In this document: piece by piece, positions 23,350 through 36,255 of the stretch
How the letters are laid out: each line of letters starts with the position of its first letter
How positions within the stretch are numbered: position 1 is the stretch's first letter
NCBI GenBank assembly: GCA_035771175.1
Contig: CM069607.1
Coordinates: 18,980,001 to 19,044,000 of the forward strand
Direction: 5' to 3'
DNA from: Paratinospora sagittata
Lineage: Eukaryota > Streptophyta > Magnoliopsida > Ranunculales > Menispermaceae
DNA: 64,000 nucleotides
Made by a program: the position numbers and the translations under genes
Notes under the pieces: generated by a model
Database searches by the model: none
What the model was told of the DNA's origin: nothing
What the model saw: only the letters and a program-made list of their open reading frames with translations

Positions 23350-24523
23350 CTATTCCTTTTGATAACTCGCTATAGAGAGCAGTTGTCGTAATCTTTCAAT
23401 TTTTAGTAAAATGGGCAATAGCGTGCTAGAGGCCTTGATTGCCGCTATCGGAAAGTCCGAAAAACACGAGCTCTCGGTTTTGTGCATTTCGACCTCCAAT
23501 AGGCCGCTATCAGTCATTAGAGAGCATGATACATAACCCAATAGCATGCTGTCCATGTCTGAGTTAGAAATCTCACATATCTAACGAGAAAAACGTGGGC
23601 CCTTTCCCTTGCTCGATTTTTCTATTCCTTGCACAGTTTTGACCTGGAATCGTAACTCAAACATTCTCCACTAACACCTGGATGATTCCCATTGTGTCTC
23701 ACGGGCAAAACAACTTCAGCTTAAAACAATGTTTTGAATTCAAATCATTTCCTACTCTCTTGCACTTCAACCTGCAACTGCTAATTTAATAAAACACTCA
23801 TTCTCTAATTTTCAAAGATACAACACACACGATTTTTGCAAGTTAGACTGAGCTTTCCAAAGAGTATTTCAAAAGTAGAAAGTCGTGACTCTTTCATTGC
23901 CAATAAAAGCTTCGACCTGAATCAAAATTTCAAACTGTCTGGAAGATAACCTCAATGTTTAGCAAGTTCTTCATTTTATCCCTTTTGTGCCGTGATTTTC
24001 AGAAGGTATCCATCGTTTTAAACTGTGGGTACATGAAATGTTCTCAGTAAGAGGACACATCACCTATATTTTTTCTCCGAGTGCCACAACTAATCATCAA
24101 GAACACATCAAACAATAGCTATCAAAGTCTACAAAGATCAGGCTCTAAGAACGAAGACATAGCTCAATGCTAATGCATTAGTTTGATCTTAGGTGTGTAG
24201 GGTAACCTCTCGATCAATCTCAGCACGAAAACTCTCTAAATTGCAAAGTCTTCAAAATCACTTGGATTAAAGTATTTGATTTTGACAAAATATTTTTCAA
24301 AAGGTTTTAATCATAATTTCAATGAGGTTTGAATGATTTAAAAGTGTTTTGAGAAAATAGAATGGTTCTTAAGTGTTAAAATATTAATTTTTCCAAAATC
24401 GAGCTTTCCAGAACTTTGAAAAAAAATTTCTAAAGGTAATAGCGCACTATCAGTGTTGATAGCACGCAGATAGGGTTAAATAGTAAAAAATCTATTTTTC
24501 ATCAAAATTGCCTACGGAGCGGG
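23350..24523. repeat. Monomer M20, type b (1174 bp)
   Basis: Type-b marks are GTGCTAGAGG, then a tail with GACTCTTTC, AATTTCAAAC, CTCAATG, TGCCGTG, GTGCCAC, TTTTTCAAAAG, AATCGAGC, A8T3 and CGGAGCGGG. Private changes are CGACCTCCA, CTGGAAG and CACGCAGAT. Confidence 0.95.
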
Positions 24524-25697
24524 CTATTCCTTTTGATAACACGCTATAGAGAGCAGTTGTCGTAATCTTTCAATTTTTAGTAAAATGGGCAATAGCGTGC
24601 TATAGGCCTTGATTGCCGCTATCGAAAAGTCCTAAAAACACGAGCTCTCGGTTTTGTGCATTTCGACCTGCAATCGGCCGCTATCAGTCATTAGAGAGCA
24701 TGATACATAACCCAATAGCATGCTGTCCATGTCTGAGTTAGAAATCTCACATATCTAACGAGAAAAACGTGGGCCCTTTCCCTTGCTCGATTTTTCTATT
24801 CCTTACACAGTTTTGACCTGGAATCGTAACTCAAACATTCTCCACTAACACCTGGATGATTCCCACTGTGTCTCACGGGCAAAACAACTTCAGCTTAAAA
24901 CAATGTTTTGAATTCAAATCATTTCCTACTCACTTGCACTTCAACCTGCAACTGCTAATTTAATAAAACACTCATTCTCTAATTTTCAAAGATACAACAC
25001 ACACGATTTTTGCAAGTTAGACTGAGCTTTCCAAAGAGTATTTCAAAAGTAGAAAGTCGTGACTCTTGCATTGCCAATAAAAGCTTCGACCTGAATCAAA
25101 ACTGCAAACTGTCTTGAAGATAACCTCATTGTTTAGCAAGTTCTTCATTTTATCCCTTTTGTGCTGTGATTTTCAGAAGGTATCCATCGTTCTAAACTGT
25201 GGGTACATGAAATGTTCTCAGTAAGGGGACACATCACCTATATTTTTTCTCCGAGTGCTACAACTAATCATCACGAACTCATCAAACAATAGCTATCAAA
25301 TTCTACAAAGATCAGGCTCTAAGAACGAAGACATAGCTCAATGCTAATGCATTAGTTTGATCTTAGGTGTGTAGGGTAACCTCTCAATCAATCTCAGCAC
25401 GAAAACTCTCTAAATTGCAAAGTCTTCAAAATCACTTGGATTAAAGTATTTGATTTTGACAAAATATTTTTCGAAAGGTTTTAATCATAATTTCAATGAG
25501 GTTTGAATGATTTAAAAGTGTTTTGAGAAAATAGAATGGTTCTTAAGTGTTAAAATATTAATTTTTCCAAAATCGGGCTTTCCAGAACTTTGCAAAAATT
25601 TTTCTAAACGTAATAGCGCACTATCAGTGTTGATAGCACGCTGATTGGGTTAAATAGTAAAAAATCTATTTTTCATGAAAATTGCCTACAGAGCGCG
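24524..25697. repeat. Monomer M21, type d (1174 bp)
   Basis: Type-d marks are CTATCGAAAAG, GTCCTAAAAAC and CAATCGG. The tail carries CCTTACAC, CCCACTG, ACTCACTT, AAACTGC, GTTCTAAAC, AAGGGG, CACGAACTC and AAATTC, then CTCTCAATC, AAACGTAA, CTGATTGGG and CATGAAAA leading to type a. Private change: ATAACACGC. Confidence 0.95.
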
Positions 25698-26869
25698 CTA
25701 TTCCTTTTGATAACTCGCTATAGAGAGCAGTTGTCGTAATCTTTCAATTTTTAGTAAAATGGGCAATAGCGTGCTATAGGCCTTGATTGCCGCTATCGGA
25801 AAGTCCGAAAAACACGAGCTCTCGGTTTTGTGCATTTCGACCTGCAATAGGCCGCTTTCCGTCATTAGAGAGCTTGATACATAACCCAATAGCATGCTGT
25901 CCACGTTGAGTTAGAAATCTTAGATATCTAACGAGAAAAACGTGGGCCATTTCCCTTGCTCGATTTTTCTATTCCTTGCACAGTTTTGACCTGGAATCGT
26001 AACTCAAACATTCTCCACTAACACCTGGATGATTCCCATTGTGTCTCACGGGCAAAACAACTTCAGCTTAAAACAATGTTTTGAATTCAAATCATTTCCT
26101 ACTCTCTTGCACTTCAACCTGCAACTGCTAATTTAATAAAACACTCATTCTCTAATTTTCAAAGATACAACACACACGATTTTTGCAAGTTAGACTGAGC
26201 TTTCCAAAGAGTATTTCAAAAGTAGAAAGTCGTGACTCTTGCATTGCTATAAAAGCTTCGACCTGAATCAAAATCGCAAACTGTCTTGAAGATAACCTCA
26301 TTGTTTAGCAAGTTCTTCATTTTATCCCTTTTGTGCTGTGATTTTCAGAAGGTATCCATCGTTTTAAACTGTGGGTACATGAAATGTTCTCAGTAAGAGG
26401 ACACATCACCTATATTTTTTCTCCGAGTGCTACAACTAATCATCAAGAACACATCAAACAATAGCTATCAATGTCTACAAAGATCAGGCTCTAAGAACGA
26501 AGACATAGCTCAATGCTAATGCGTTAGTTTGATCTTAGGTGTGTAGGGTAACCTCTCGATCAATCTCAGCACGAAAACTCTCTAAATTGCAAAGTCTTCA
26601 AAATCACTTGGATTAAAGTATTTAATTTTGACAAAATATTTTTCGAAAGGTTTTAATCATAATTTCAATGAGGTTTGAATGATTTAAAAGTGTTTTGAGA
26701 AAATAGAATGGTTCTTAAGTGTTAAAATATTAATTTTTCCAAAGTCGGGCTTTCTAGAACTTTGCAAAAAATTTTCTAAAGGTAATAGCGCACTATCAGT
26801 GTTGATAGCACGCTGATAGGGTTAAATAGTAAAAAATCTATTTTTCATCAAAATTGCCTACAGAGCGCG
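25698..26869. repeat. Monomer M22, type a (1172 bp)
   Basis: Type-a marks are GCTTTCCGTC, GAGCTTGAT, CCACGTTGAG (-1), the palindrome TTAGATATCTAA, and GGGCCATTT, which removes the ApaI site. The tail carries GCTATAAAAGC (-1), CAATGTC, GCGTTAG, TTTAATTTTG, TTTCTAGAAC and A6T4, as in M19. Confidence 0.95.
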
Positions 26870-28043
26870 CTATTCCTTTTGATAACTCGCTATAGAGAGC
26901 AGTTGTCGTAATCTTTCAATTTTTAGTAAAATGGGCAATAGCGTGCTAGAGGCCTTGATTGCCGCTATCGGAAAGTCCGAAAAACACGAGCTCTCGGTTT
27001 TGTGCATTTCGACCTGCAATAGGCCGCTATCAGTCATTAGAGAGCATGATACATAACCCAATAGCATGCTGTCCATGTCTGAGTTAGAAATCTCACATAT
27101 CTAACGAGAAAAACGTGGGCCCTTTCCCTTGCTCGATTTTTCTATTCCTTGCACAGTTTTGACCTGGAATCGTAACTCAAACATTCTCCACTAACACCTG
27201 GATGATTCCCATTGTGTCTCACGGGCAAAACAACTTCAGCTTAAAACAATGTTTTGAATTCAAATCATTTCCTACTCTCTTGCACTTCAACCTGCAACTG
27301 CTAATTTAATAAAACACTCATTCTCTAATTTTCAAAGATACAACACACACGATTTTTGCAAGTTAGACTGAGCTTTCCAAAGAGTATTTCAAAAGTAGAA
27401 AGTCGTGACTCTTTCATTGCCAATAAAAGCTTCGACCTGAATCAAAATTTCAAACTGTCTTGAAGATAACCTCAATGTTTAGCAAGTTCTTCATTTTATC
27501 CCTTTTGTGCCGTGATTTTCAGAAGGTATCCTTCGTTTTAAACTGTGGGTACATGAAATGTTCTCAGTAAGAGGACACATCACCTATATTTTTTCTCCGA
27601 GTGCCACAACTAATCATCAAGAACACACCAAACAATAGCTATCAAAGTCTACAAAGATCAGGCTCTAAGAACGAAGACATAGCTCAATGCTAATGCATTA
27701 GTTTGATCTTAGGTGTGTAGGGTAACCTCTCGATCAATCTCAGCACGAAAACTCTCTAAATTGCAAAGTCTTCAAAATCACTTGGATTAAAGTATTTGAT
27801 TTTGACAAAATATTTTTCAAAAGGTTTTAATCATAATTTCAATGAGGTTTGAATGATTTAAAAGTGTTTTGAGAAAATAGAATGGTTCTTAAGTGTTAAA
27901 ATATTAATTTTTCCAAAATCGAGCTTTCCAGAACTTTGAAAAAAAATTTCTAAAGGTAATAGCGCACTATCAGTGTTGATAGCACGCTGATAGGGTTAAA
28001 TAGTAAAAAATCTATTTTTCATCAAAATTGCCTACGGAGCGGG
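26870..28043. repeat. Monomer M23, type b (1174 bp)
   Basis: Type b as M20, with private TATCCTTCG. ACACCAAAC appears here and in later b and c copies. Confidence 0.95.
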
Positions 28044-29217
28044 CTATTCCTTTTGATAACTCGCTATAGAGAGCAGTTGTCGTAATCTTTCAATTTTTAG
28101 TAAAATGGGCAATAGCGTGCTAGAGGCCTTGATTGCCGCTATCGGAAAGTCCGAAAAACACGAGCTCTCGGTTTTGTGCATTTCGACCTGCAATAGGCCG
28201 CTATCAGTCATTAGAGAGCATGATACATAACCCAATAGCATGCTGTCCATGTCTGAGTTAGAAATCTCACATATCTAACGAGAAAAACGTGGGCCCTTTC
28301 CCTTGCTCGATTTTTCTATTCCTTGCACAGTTTTGACCTGGAATCGTAACTCAAACATTCTCCACTAACACCTGGATGATTCCCATTGTGTCTCACGGGC
28401 AAAACAACTTCAGCTTAAAACAATGTTTTGAATTCAAATCATTTCCTACTCTCTTGCACTTCAACCTGCAACTGCTAATTTAATAAAACACTCATTCTCT
28501 AATTTTCAAAGATACAACACACACGATTTTTGCAAGTTAGACTGAGCTTTCCAAAGAGTATTTCAAAAGTAGAAAGTCGTGACTCTTTCATTGCCAATAA
28601 AAGCTTCGACCTGAATCAAAATTTCAAACTGTCTTGAAGATAACCTCAATGTTTAGCAAGTTCTTCATTTTATCCCTTTTGTGCCGTGATTTTCAGAAGG
28701 TATCCATCGTTTTAAACTGTGGGTACATGAAATGTTCTCAGTAAGAGGACACATCACCTATATTTTTTCTCCGAGTGCCACAACTAATCATCAAGAACAC
28801 ACCAAACAATAGCTATCAAAGTCTACAAAGATCAGGCTCTAAGAACGAAGACATAGCTCAATGCTAATGCATTAGTTTGATCTTAGGTGTGTAGGGTAAC
28901 CTCTCGATCAATCTCAGCACGAAAACTCTCTAAATTGCAAAGTCTTCAAAATCACTTGGATTAAAGTATTTGATTTTGACAAAATATTTTTCAAAAGGTT
29001 TTAATCATAATTTCAATGAGGTTTGAATGATTTAAAAGTGTTTTGAGAAAATAGAATGGTTCTTAAGTGTTAAAATATTAATTTTTCCAAAATCGAGCTT
29101 TCCAGAACTTTGAAAAAAAATTTCTAAAGGTAATAGCGCACTATCAGTGTTGATAGCACGCTGATAGGGTTAAATAGTAAAAAATCTATTTTTCATCAAA
29201 ATTGCCTACGGAGCGGG
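28044..29217. repeat. Monomer M24, type c hybrid (1174 bp)
   Basis: It is entered through type-d approach sequence (A8T3, CGGAGCGGG) but continues with type-b marks (GTGCTAGAGG, GGAAAGTCCG, CAATAGG and the GACTCTTTC tail). The change lies between 28042 and 28123, as expected of an exchange between d and b. Confidence 0.92.
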
Positions 29218-30391
29218 CTATTCCTTTTGATAACTCGCTATAGAGAGCAGTTGTCGTAATCTTTCAATTTTTAGTAAAATGGGCAATAGCGTGCTATAGG
29301 CCTTGATTGCCGCTATCGAAAAGTCCTAAAAACACGAGCTCTCGGTTTTGTGCATTTCGACCTGCAATCGGCCGCTATCAGTCATTAGAGAGCATGATAC
29401 ATAACCCAATAGCATGCTGTCCATGTCTGAGTTAGAAATCTCACATATCTAACGAGAAAAACGTGGGCCCTTTCCCTTGCTCGATTTTTCTATTCCTTAC
29501 ACAGTTTTGACCTGGAATCGTAACTCAAACATTCTCCACTAACACCTGGATGATTCCCACTGTGTCTCACGGGCAAAACAACTTCAGCTTAAAACAATGT
29601 TTTGAATTCAAATCATTTCCTACTCACTTGCACTTCAACCTGCAACTGCTAATTTAATAAAACACTCATTCTCTAATTTTCAAAGATACAACACACACGA
29701 TTTTTGCAAGTTAGACTGAGCTTTCCAAAGAGTATTTCAAAAGTAGAAAGTCGTGACTCTTGCATTGCCAATAAAAGCTTCGACCTGAATCAAAACTGCA
29801 AACTGTCTTGAAGATAACCTCATTGTTTAGCAAGTTCTTCATTTTATCCCTTTTGTGCTGTGATTTTCAGAAGGTATCCATCGTTCTAAACTGTGGGTAC
29901 ATGAAATGTTCTCAGTAAGGGGACACATCACCTATATTTTTTCTCCGAGTGCTACAACTAATCATCACGAACTCATCAAACAATAGCTATCAAATTCTAC
30001 AAAGATCAGGCTCTAAGAACGAAGACATAGCTCAATGCTAATGCATTAGTTTGATCTTAGGTGTGTAGGGTAACCTCTCGATCAATCTCAGCACGAAAAC
30101 TCTCTAAATTGCAAAGTCTTCAAAATCACTTGGATTAAAGTATTTGATTTTGACAAAATATTTTTCAAAAGGTTTTAATCATAATTTCAATGAGGTTTGA
30201 ATGATTTAAAAGTGTTTTGAGAAAATAGAATGGTTCTTAAGTGTTAAAATATTAATTTTTCCAAAATCGAGCTTTCCAGAACTTTGAAAAAAAATTTCTA
30301 AAGGTAATAGCGCACTATCAGTGTTGATAGCACGCTGATAGGGTTAAATAGTAAAAAATCTATTTTTCATCAAAATTGCCTACGGAGCGGG
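29218..30391. repeat. Monomer M25, type d with switched end (1174 bp)
   Basis: Type-d marks run up to AAATTC at 29995. From CTCTCGATC (30080) it follows the c/d approach (TTTTTCAAAAG, AATCGAGC, A8T3, CGGAGCGGG) instead of the type-a approach. Confidence 0.92.
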
Positions 30392-31565
30392 CTATTCCTT
30401 TTGATAACTCGCTATAGAGAGCAGTTGTCGTAATCTTTCAATTTTTAGTAAAATGGGCAATAGCGTGCTAGAGGCCTTGATTGCCGCTATCGGAAAGTCC
30501 GAAAAACACGAGCTCTCGGTTTTGTGCATTTCGACCTGCAATAGGCCGCTATCAGTCATTAGAGAGCATGATACATAACCCAATAGCATGCTGTCCATGT
30601 CTGAGTTAGAAATCTCACATATCTAACGAGAAAAACGTGGGCCCTTTCCCTTGCTCGATTTTTCTATTCCTTGCACAGTTTTGACCTGGAATCGTAACTC
30701 AAACATTCTCCACTAACACCTGGATGATTCCCATTGTGTCTCACGGGCAAAACAACTTCAGCTTAAAACAATGTTTTGAATTCAAATCATTTCCTACTCT
30801 CTTGCACTTCAACCTGCAACTGCTAATTTAATAAAACACTCATTCTCTAATTTTCAAAGATACAACACACACGATTTTTGCAAGTTAGACTGAGCTTTCC
30901 AAAGAGTATTTCAAAAGTAGAAAGTCGTGACTCTTTCATTGCCAATAAAAGCTTCGACCTGAATCAAAATTTCAAACTGTCTTGAAGATAACCTCAATGT
31001 TTAGCAAGTTCTTCATTTTATCCCTTTTGTGCCGTGATTTTCAGAAGGTATCCATCGTTTTAAACTGTGGGTACATGAAATGTTCTCAGTAAGAGGACAC
31101 ATCACCTATATTTTTTCTCCGAGTGCCACAACTAATCATCAAGAACACACCAAACAATAGCTATCAAAGTCTACAAAGATCAGGCTCTAAGAACGAAGAC
31201 ATAGCTCAATGCTAATGCATTAGTTTGATCTTAGGTGTGTAGGGTAACCTCTCGATCAATCTCAGCACGAAAACTCTCTAAATTGCAAAGTCTTCAAAAT
31301 CACTTGGATTAAAGTATTTGATTTTGACAAAATATTTTTCAAAAGGTTTTAATCATAATTTCAATGAGGTTTGAATGATTTAAAAGTGTTTTGAGAAAAT
31401 AGAATGGTTCTTAAGTGTTAAAATATTAATTTTTCCAAAATCGAGCTTTCCAGAACTTTGAAAAAAAATTTCTAAAGGTAATAGCGCACTATCAGTGTTG
31501 ATAGCACGCTGATAGGGTTAAATAGTAAAAAATCTATTTTTCATCAAAATTGCCTACGGAGCGGG
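30392..31565. repeat. Monomer M26, type c hybrid (1174 bp)
   Basis: Copy of M24 at an offset of 2348 bp, with GTGCTAGAGG, GACTCTTTC and ACACCAAAC. Confidence 0.94.
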
Positions 31566-32739
31566 CTATTCCTTTTGATAACTCGCTATAGAGAGCAGTT
31601 GTCGTAATCTTTCAATTTTTAGTAAAATGGGCAATAGCGTGCTATAGGCCTTGATTGCCGCTATCGAAAAGTCCTAAAAACACGAGCTCTCGGTTTTGTG
31701 CATTTCGACCTGCAATCGGCCGCTATCAGTCATTAGAGAGCATGATACATAACCCAATAGCATGCTGTCCATGTCTGAGTTAGAAATCTCACATATCTAA
31801 CGAGAAAAACGTGGGCCCTTTCCCTTGCTCGATTTTTCTATTCCTTACACAGTTTTGACCTGGAATCGTAACTCAAACATTCTCCACTAACACCTGGATG
31901 ATTCCCACTGTGTCTCACGGGCAAAACAACTTCAGCTTAAAACAATGTTTTGAATTCAAATCATTTCCTACTCACTTGCACTTCAACCTGCAACTGCTAA
32001 TTTAATAAAACACTCATTCTCTAATTTTCAAAGATACAACACACACGATTTTTGCAAGTTAGACTGAGCTTTCCAAAGAGTATTTCAAAAGTAGAAAGTC
32101 GTGACTCTTGCATTGCCAATAAAAGCTTCGACCTGAATCAAAACTGCAAACTGTCTTGAAGATAACCTCATTGTTTAGCAAGTTCTTCATTTTATCCCTT
32201 TTGTGCTGTGATTTTCAGAAGGTATCCATCGTTCTAAACTGTGGGTACATGAAATGTTCTCAGTAAGGGGACACATCACCTATATTTTTTCTCCGAGTGC
32301 TACAACTAATCATCACGAACTCATCAAACAATAGCTATCAAATTCTACAAAGATCAGGCTCTAAGAACGAAGACATAGCTCAATGCTAATGCATTAGTTT
32401 GATCTTAGGTGTGTAGGGTAACCTCTCAATCAATCTCAGCACGAAAACTCTCTAAATTGCAAAGTCTTCAAAATCACTTGGATTAAAGTATTTGATTTTG
32501 ACAAAATATTTTTCGAAAGGTTTTAATCATAATTTCAATGAGGTTTGAATGATTTAAAAGTGTTTTGAGAAAATAGAATGGTTCTTAAGTGTTAAAATAT
32601 TAATTTTTCCAAAATCGGGCTTTCCAGAACTTTGCAAAAATTTTTCTAAACGTAATAGCGCACTATCAGTGTTGATAGCACGCTGATTGGGTTAAATAGT
32701 AAAAAATCTATTTTTCATGAAAATTGCCTACAGAGCGCG
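31566..32739. repeat. Monomer M27, type d (1174 bp)
   Basis: Type d with the original continuation to type a: CTCTCAATC at about 32,425, AAACGTAA, CTGATTGGG and CATGAAAA. Confidence 0.94.
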
Positions 32740-33911
32740 CTATTCCTTTTGATAACTCGCTATAGAGAGCAGTTGTCGTAATCTTTCAATTTTTAGTAAA
32801 ATGGGCAATAGCGTGCTATAGGCCTTGATTGCCGCTATCGGAAAGTCCGAAAAACACGAGCTCTCGGTTTTGTGCATTTCGACCTGCAATAGGCCGCTTT
32901 CCGTCATTAGAGAGCTTGATACATAACCCAATAGCATGCTGTCCACGTTGAGTTAGAAATCTTAGATATCTAACGAGAAAAACGTGGGCCATTTCCCTTG
33001 CTCGATTTTTCTATTCCTTGCACAGTTTTGACCTGGAATCGTAACTCAAACATTCTCCACTAACACCTGGATGATTCCCATTGTGTCTCACGGGCAAAAC
33101 AACTTCAGCTTAAAACAATGTTTTGAATTCAAATCATTTCCTACTCTCTTGCACTTCAACCTGCAACTGCTAATTTAATAAAACACTCATTCTCTAATTT
33201 TCAAAGATACAACACACACGATTTTTGCAAGTTAGACTGAGCTTTCCAAAGAGTATTTCAAAAGTAGAAAGTCGTGACTCTTGCATTGCTATAAAAGCTT
33301 CGACCTGAATCAAAATCGCAAACTGTCTTGAAGATAACCTCATTGTTTAGCAAGTTCTTCATTTTATCCCTTTTGTGCTGTGATTTTCAGAAGGTATCCA
33401 TCGTTTTAAACTGTGGGTACATGAAATGTTCTCAGTAAGAGGACACATCACCTATATTTTTTCTCCGAGTGCTACAACTAATCATCAAGAACACATCAAA
33501 CAATAGCTATCAATGTCTACAAAGATCAGGCTCTAAGAACGAAGACATAGCTCAATGCTAATGCGTTAGTTTGATCTTAGGTGTGTAGGGTAACCTCTCG
33601 ATCAATCTCAGCACGAAAACTCTCTAAATTGCAAAGTCTTCAAAATCACTTGGATTAAAGTATTTAATTTTGACAAAATATTTTTCGAAAGGTTTTAATC
33701 ATAATTTCAATGAGGTTTGAATGATTTAAAAGTGTTTTGAGAAAATAGAATGGTTCTTAAGTGTTAAAATATTAATTTTTCCAAAGTCGGGCTTTCTAGA
33801 ACTTTGCAAAAAATTTTCTAAAGGTAATAGCGCACTATCAGTGTTGATAGCACGCTGATAGGGTTAAATAGTAAAAAATCTATTTTTCATCAAAATTGCC
33901 TACAGAGCGCG
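32740..33911. repeat. Monomer M28, type a (1172 bp)
   Basis: Matches M22 throughout as far as I checked, including TTAGATATCTAA, GGGCCATTT and the 1172-bp length. Confidence 0.94.
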
Positions 33912-35085
33912 CTATTCCTTTTGATAACTCGCTATAGAGAGCAGTTGTCGTAATCTTTCAATTTTTAGTAAAATGGGCAATAGCGTGCTAGAGGCCTTGA
34001 TTGCCGCTATCGGAAAGTCCGAAAAACACGAGCTCTCGGTTTTGTGCATTTCGACCTGCAATAGGCCGCTATCAGTCATTAGAGAGCATGATACATAACC
34101 CAATAGCATGCTGTCCATGTCTGAGTTAGAAATCTCACATATCTAACGAGAAAAACGTGGGCCCTTTCCCTTGCTCGATTTTTCTATTCCTTGCACAGTT
34201 TTGACCTGGAATCGTAACTCAAACATTCTCCACTAACACCTGGATGATTCCCATTGTGTCTCACGGGCAAAACAACTTCAGCTTAAAACAATGTTTTGAA
34301 TTCAAATCATTTCCTACTCTCTTGCACTTCAACCTGCAACTGCTAATTTAATAAAACACTCATTCTCTAATTTTCAAAGATACAACACACACGATTTTTG
34401 CAAGTTAGACTGAGCTTTCCAAAGAGTATTTCAAAAGTAGAAAGTCGTGACTCTTTCATTGCCAATAAAAGCTTCGACCTGAATCAAAATTTCAAACTGT
34501 CTTGAAGATAACCTCAATGTTTAGCAAGTTCTTCATTTTATCCCTTTTGTGCCGTGATTTTCAGAAGGTATCCATCGTTTTAAACTGTGGGTACATGAAA
34601 TGTTCTCAGTAAGAGGACACATCACCTATATTTTTTCTCCGAGTGCCACAACTAATCATCAAGAACACACCAAACAATAGCTATCAAAGTCTACAAAGAT
34701 CAGGCTCTAAGAACGAAGACATAGCTCAATGCTAATGCATTAGTTTGATCTTAGGTGTGTAGGGTAACCTCTCGATCAATCTCAGCACGAAAACTCTCTA
34801 AATTGCAAAGTCTTCAAAATCACTTGGATTAAAGTATTTGATTTTGACAAAATATTTTTCAAAAGGTTTTAATCATAATTTCAATGAGGTTTGAATGATT
34901 TAAAAGTGTTTTGAGAAAATAGAATGGTTCTTAAGTGTTAAAATATTAATTTTTCCAAAATCGAGCTTTCCAGAACTTTGAAAAAAAATTTCTAAAGGTA
35001 ATAGCGCACTATCAGTGTTGATAGCACGCTGATAGGGTTAAATAGTAAAAAATCTATTTTTCATCAAAATTGCCTACGGAGCGGG
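33912..35085. repeat. Monomer M29, type b (1174 bp)
   Basis: Matches M23 except that TATCCATCG is normal. Confidence 0.94.
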
Positions 35086-36255
35086 CTATTCCTTTTGATA
35101 ACTCGCTATAGAGAGCAGTTGTCGTAATCTTTCAATTTTTAGTAAAATGGGCAATAGCGTGCTATAGGCCTTGATTGCCGCTATCGAAAAGTCCTAAAAA
35201 CACGAGCTCTCGGTTTTGTGCATTTCGACCTGCAATCGGCCGCTATCAGTCATTAGAGAGCATGATACATAACCCAATAGCATGCTGTCCATGTCTGAGT
35301 TAGAAATCTCACATATCTAACGAGAAAAACGTGGGCCCTTTCCCTTGCTCGATTTTTCTATTCCTTACACAGTTTTGACCTGGAATCGTAACTCAAACAT
35401 TCTCCACTAACACCTGGATGATTCCCATTGTGTCTCACGGGCAAAACAACTTCAGCTTAAAACAATGTTTTGAATTCAAATCATTTCCTACTCACTTGCA
35501 CTTCAACCTGCAACTGCTAATTTAATAAAACACTCATTCTCTAATTTTCAAAGATACAACACACACGATTTTTGCAAGTTAGACTGAGCTTTCCAAAGAG
35601 TATTTCAAAAGTAGAAAGTCGTGACTCTTGCATTGCCAATAAAAGCTTCGACCTGAATCAAAACTGCAAACTGTCTTGAAGATAACCTCATTGTCAAGTT
35701 CTTCATTTTATCCCTTTTGTGCTGTGATTTTCAGAAGGTATCCATCGTTCTAAACTGTGGGTACATGAAATGTTCTCAGTAAGGGGACACATCACCTATA
35801 TTTTTTCTCCGAGTGCTACAACTAATCATCACGAACTCATCAAACAATAGCTATCAAATTCTACAAAGATCAGGCTCTAAGAACGAAGACATAGCTCAAT
35901 GCTAATGCATTAGTTTGATCTTAGGTGTGTAGGGTAACCTCTCAATCAATCTCAGCACGAAAACTCTCTAAATTGCAAAGTCTTCAAAATCACTTGGATT
36001 AAAGTATTTGATTTTGACAAAATATTTTTCGAAAGGTTTTAATCATAATTTCAATGAGGTTTGAATGATTTAAAAGTGTTTTGAGAAAATAGAATGGTTC
36101 TTAAGTGTTAAAATATTAATTTTTCCAAAATCGGGCTTTCCAGAACTTTGCAAAAATTTTTCTAAACGTAATAGCGCACTATCAGTGTTGATAGCACGCT
36201 GATTGGGTTAAATAGTAAAAAATCTATTTTTCATGAAAATTGCCTACAGAGCGCG
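35086..36255. repeat. Monomer M30, type d (1170 bp, shortest)
   Basis: Type d with a 4-bp deletion (CATTGTCAAG for CATTGTTTAGCAAG near 35,693) and CCCATTG where M21, M25 and M27 have CCCACTG. Confidence 0.95.

Larger units (their letters stand above)
27732..32427. repeat. Tandem duplication of a c-d pair, offset 2348 bp
   Basis: 27732-30079 and 30080-32427 share the succession c/d approach, type c, type d and d tail. The join falls between AAATTC at 29995, the last d-tail mark, and CTCTCGATC at 30080, the first c/d approach mark. At the equivalent second position, 32428, the sequence instead reads CTCTCAATC and goes on to type a. Confidence 0.85.
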
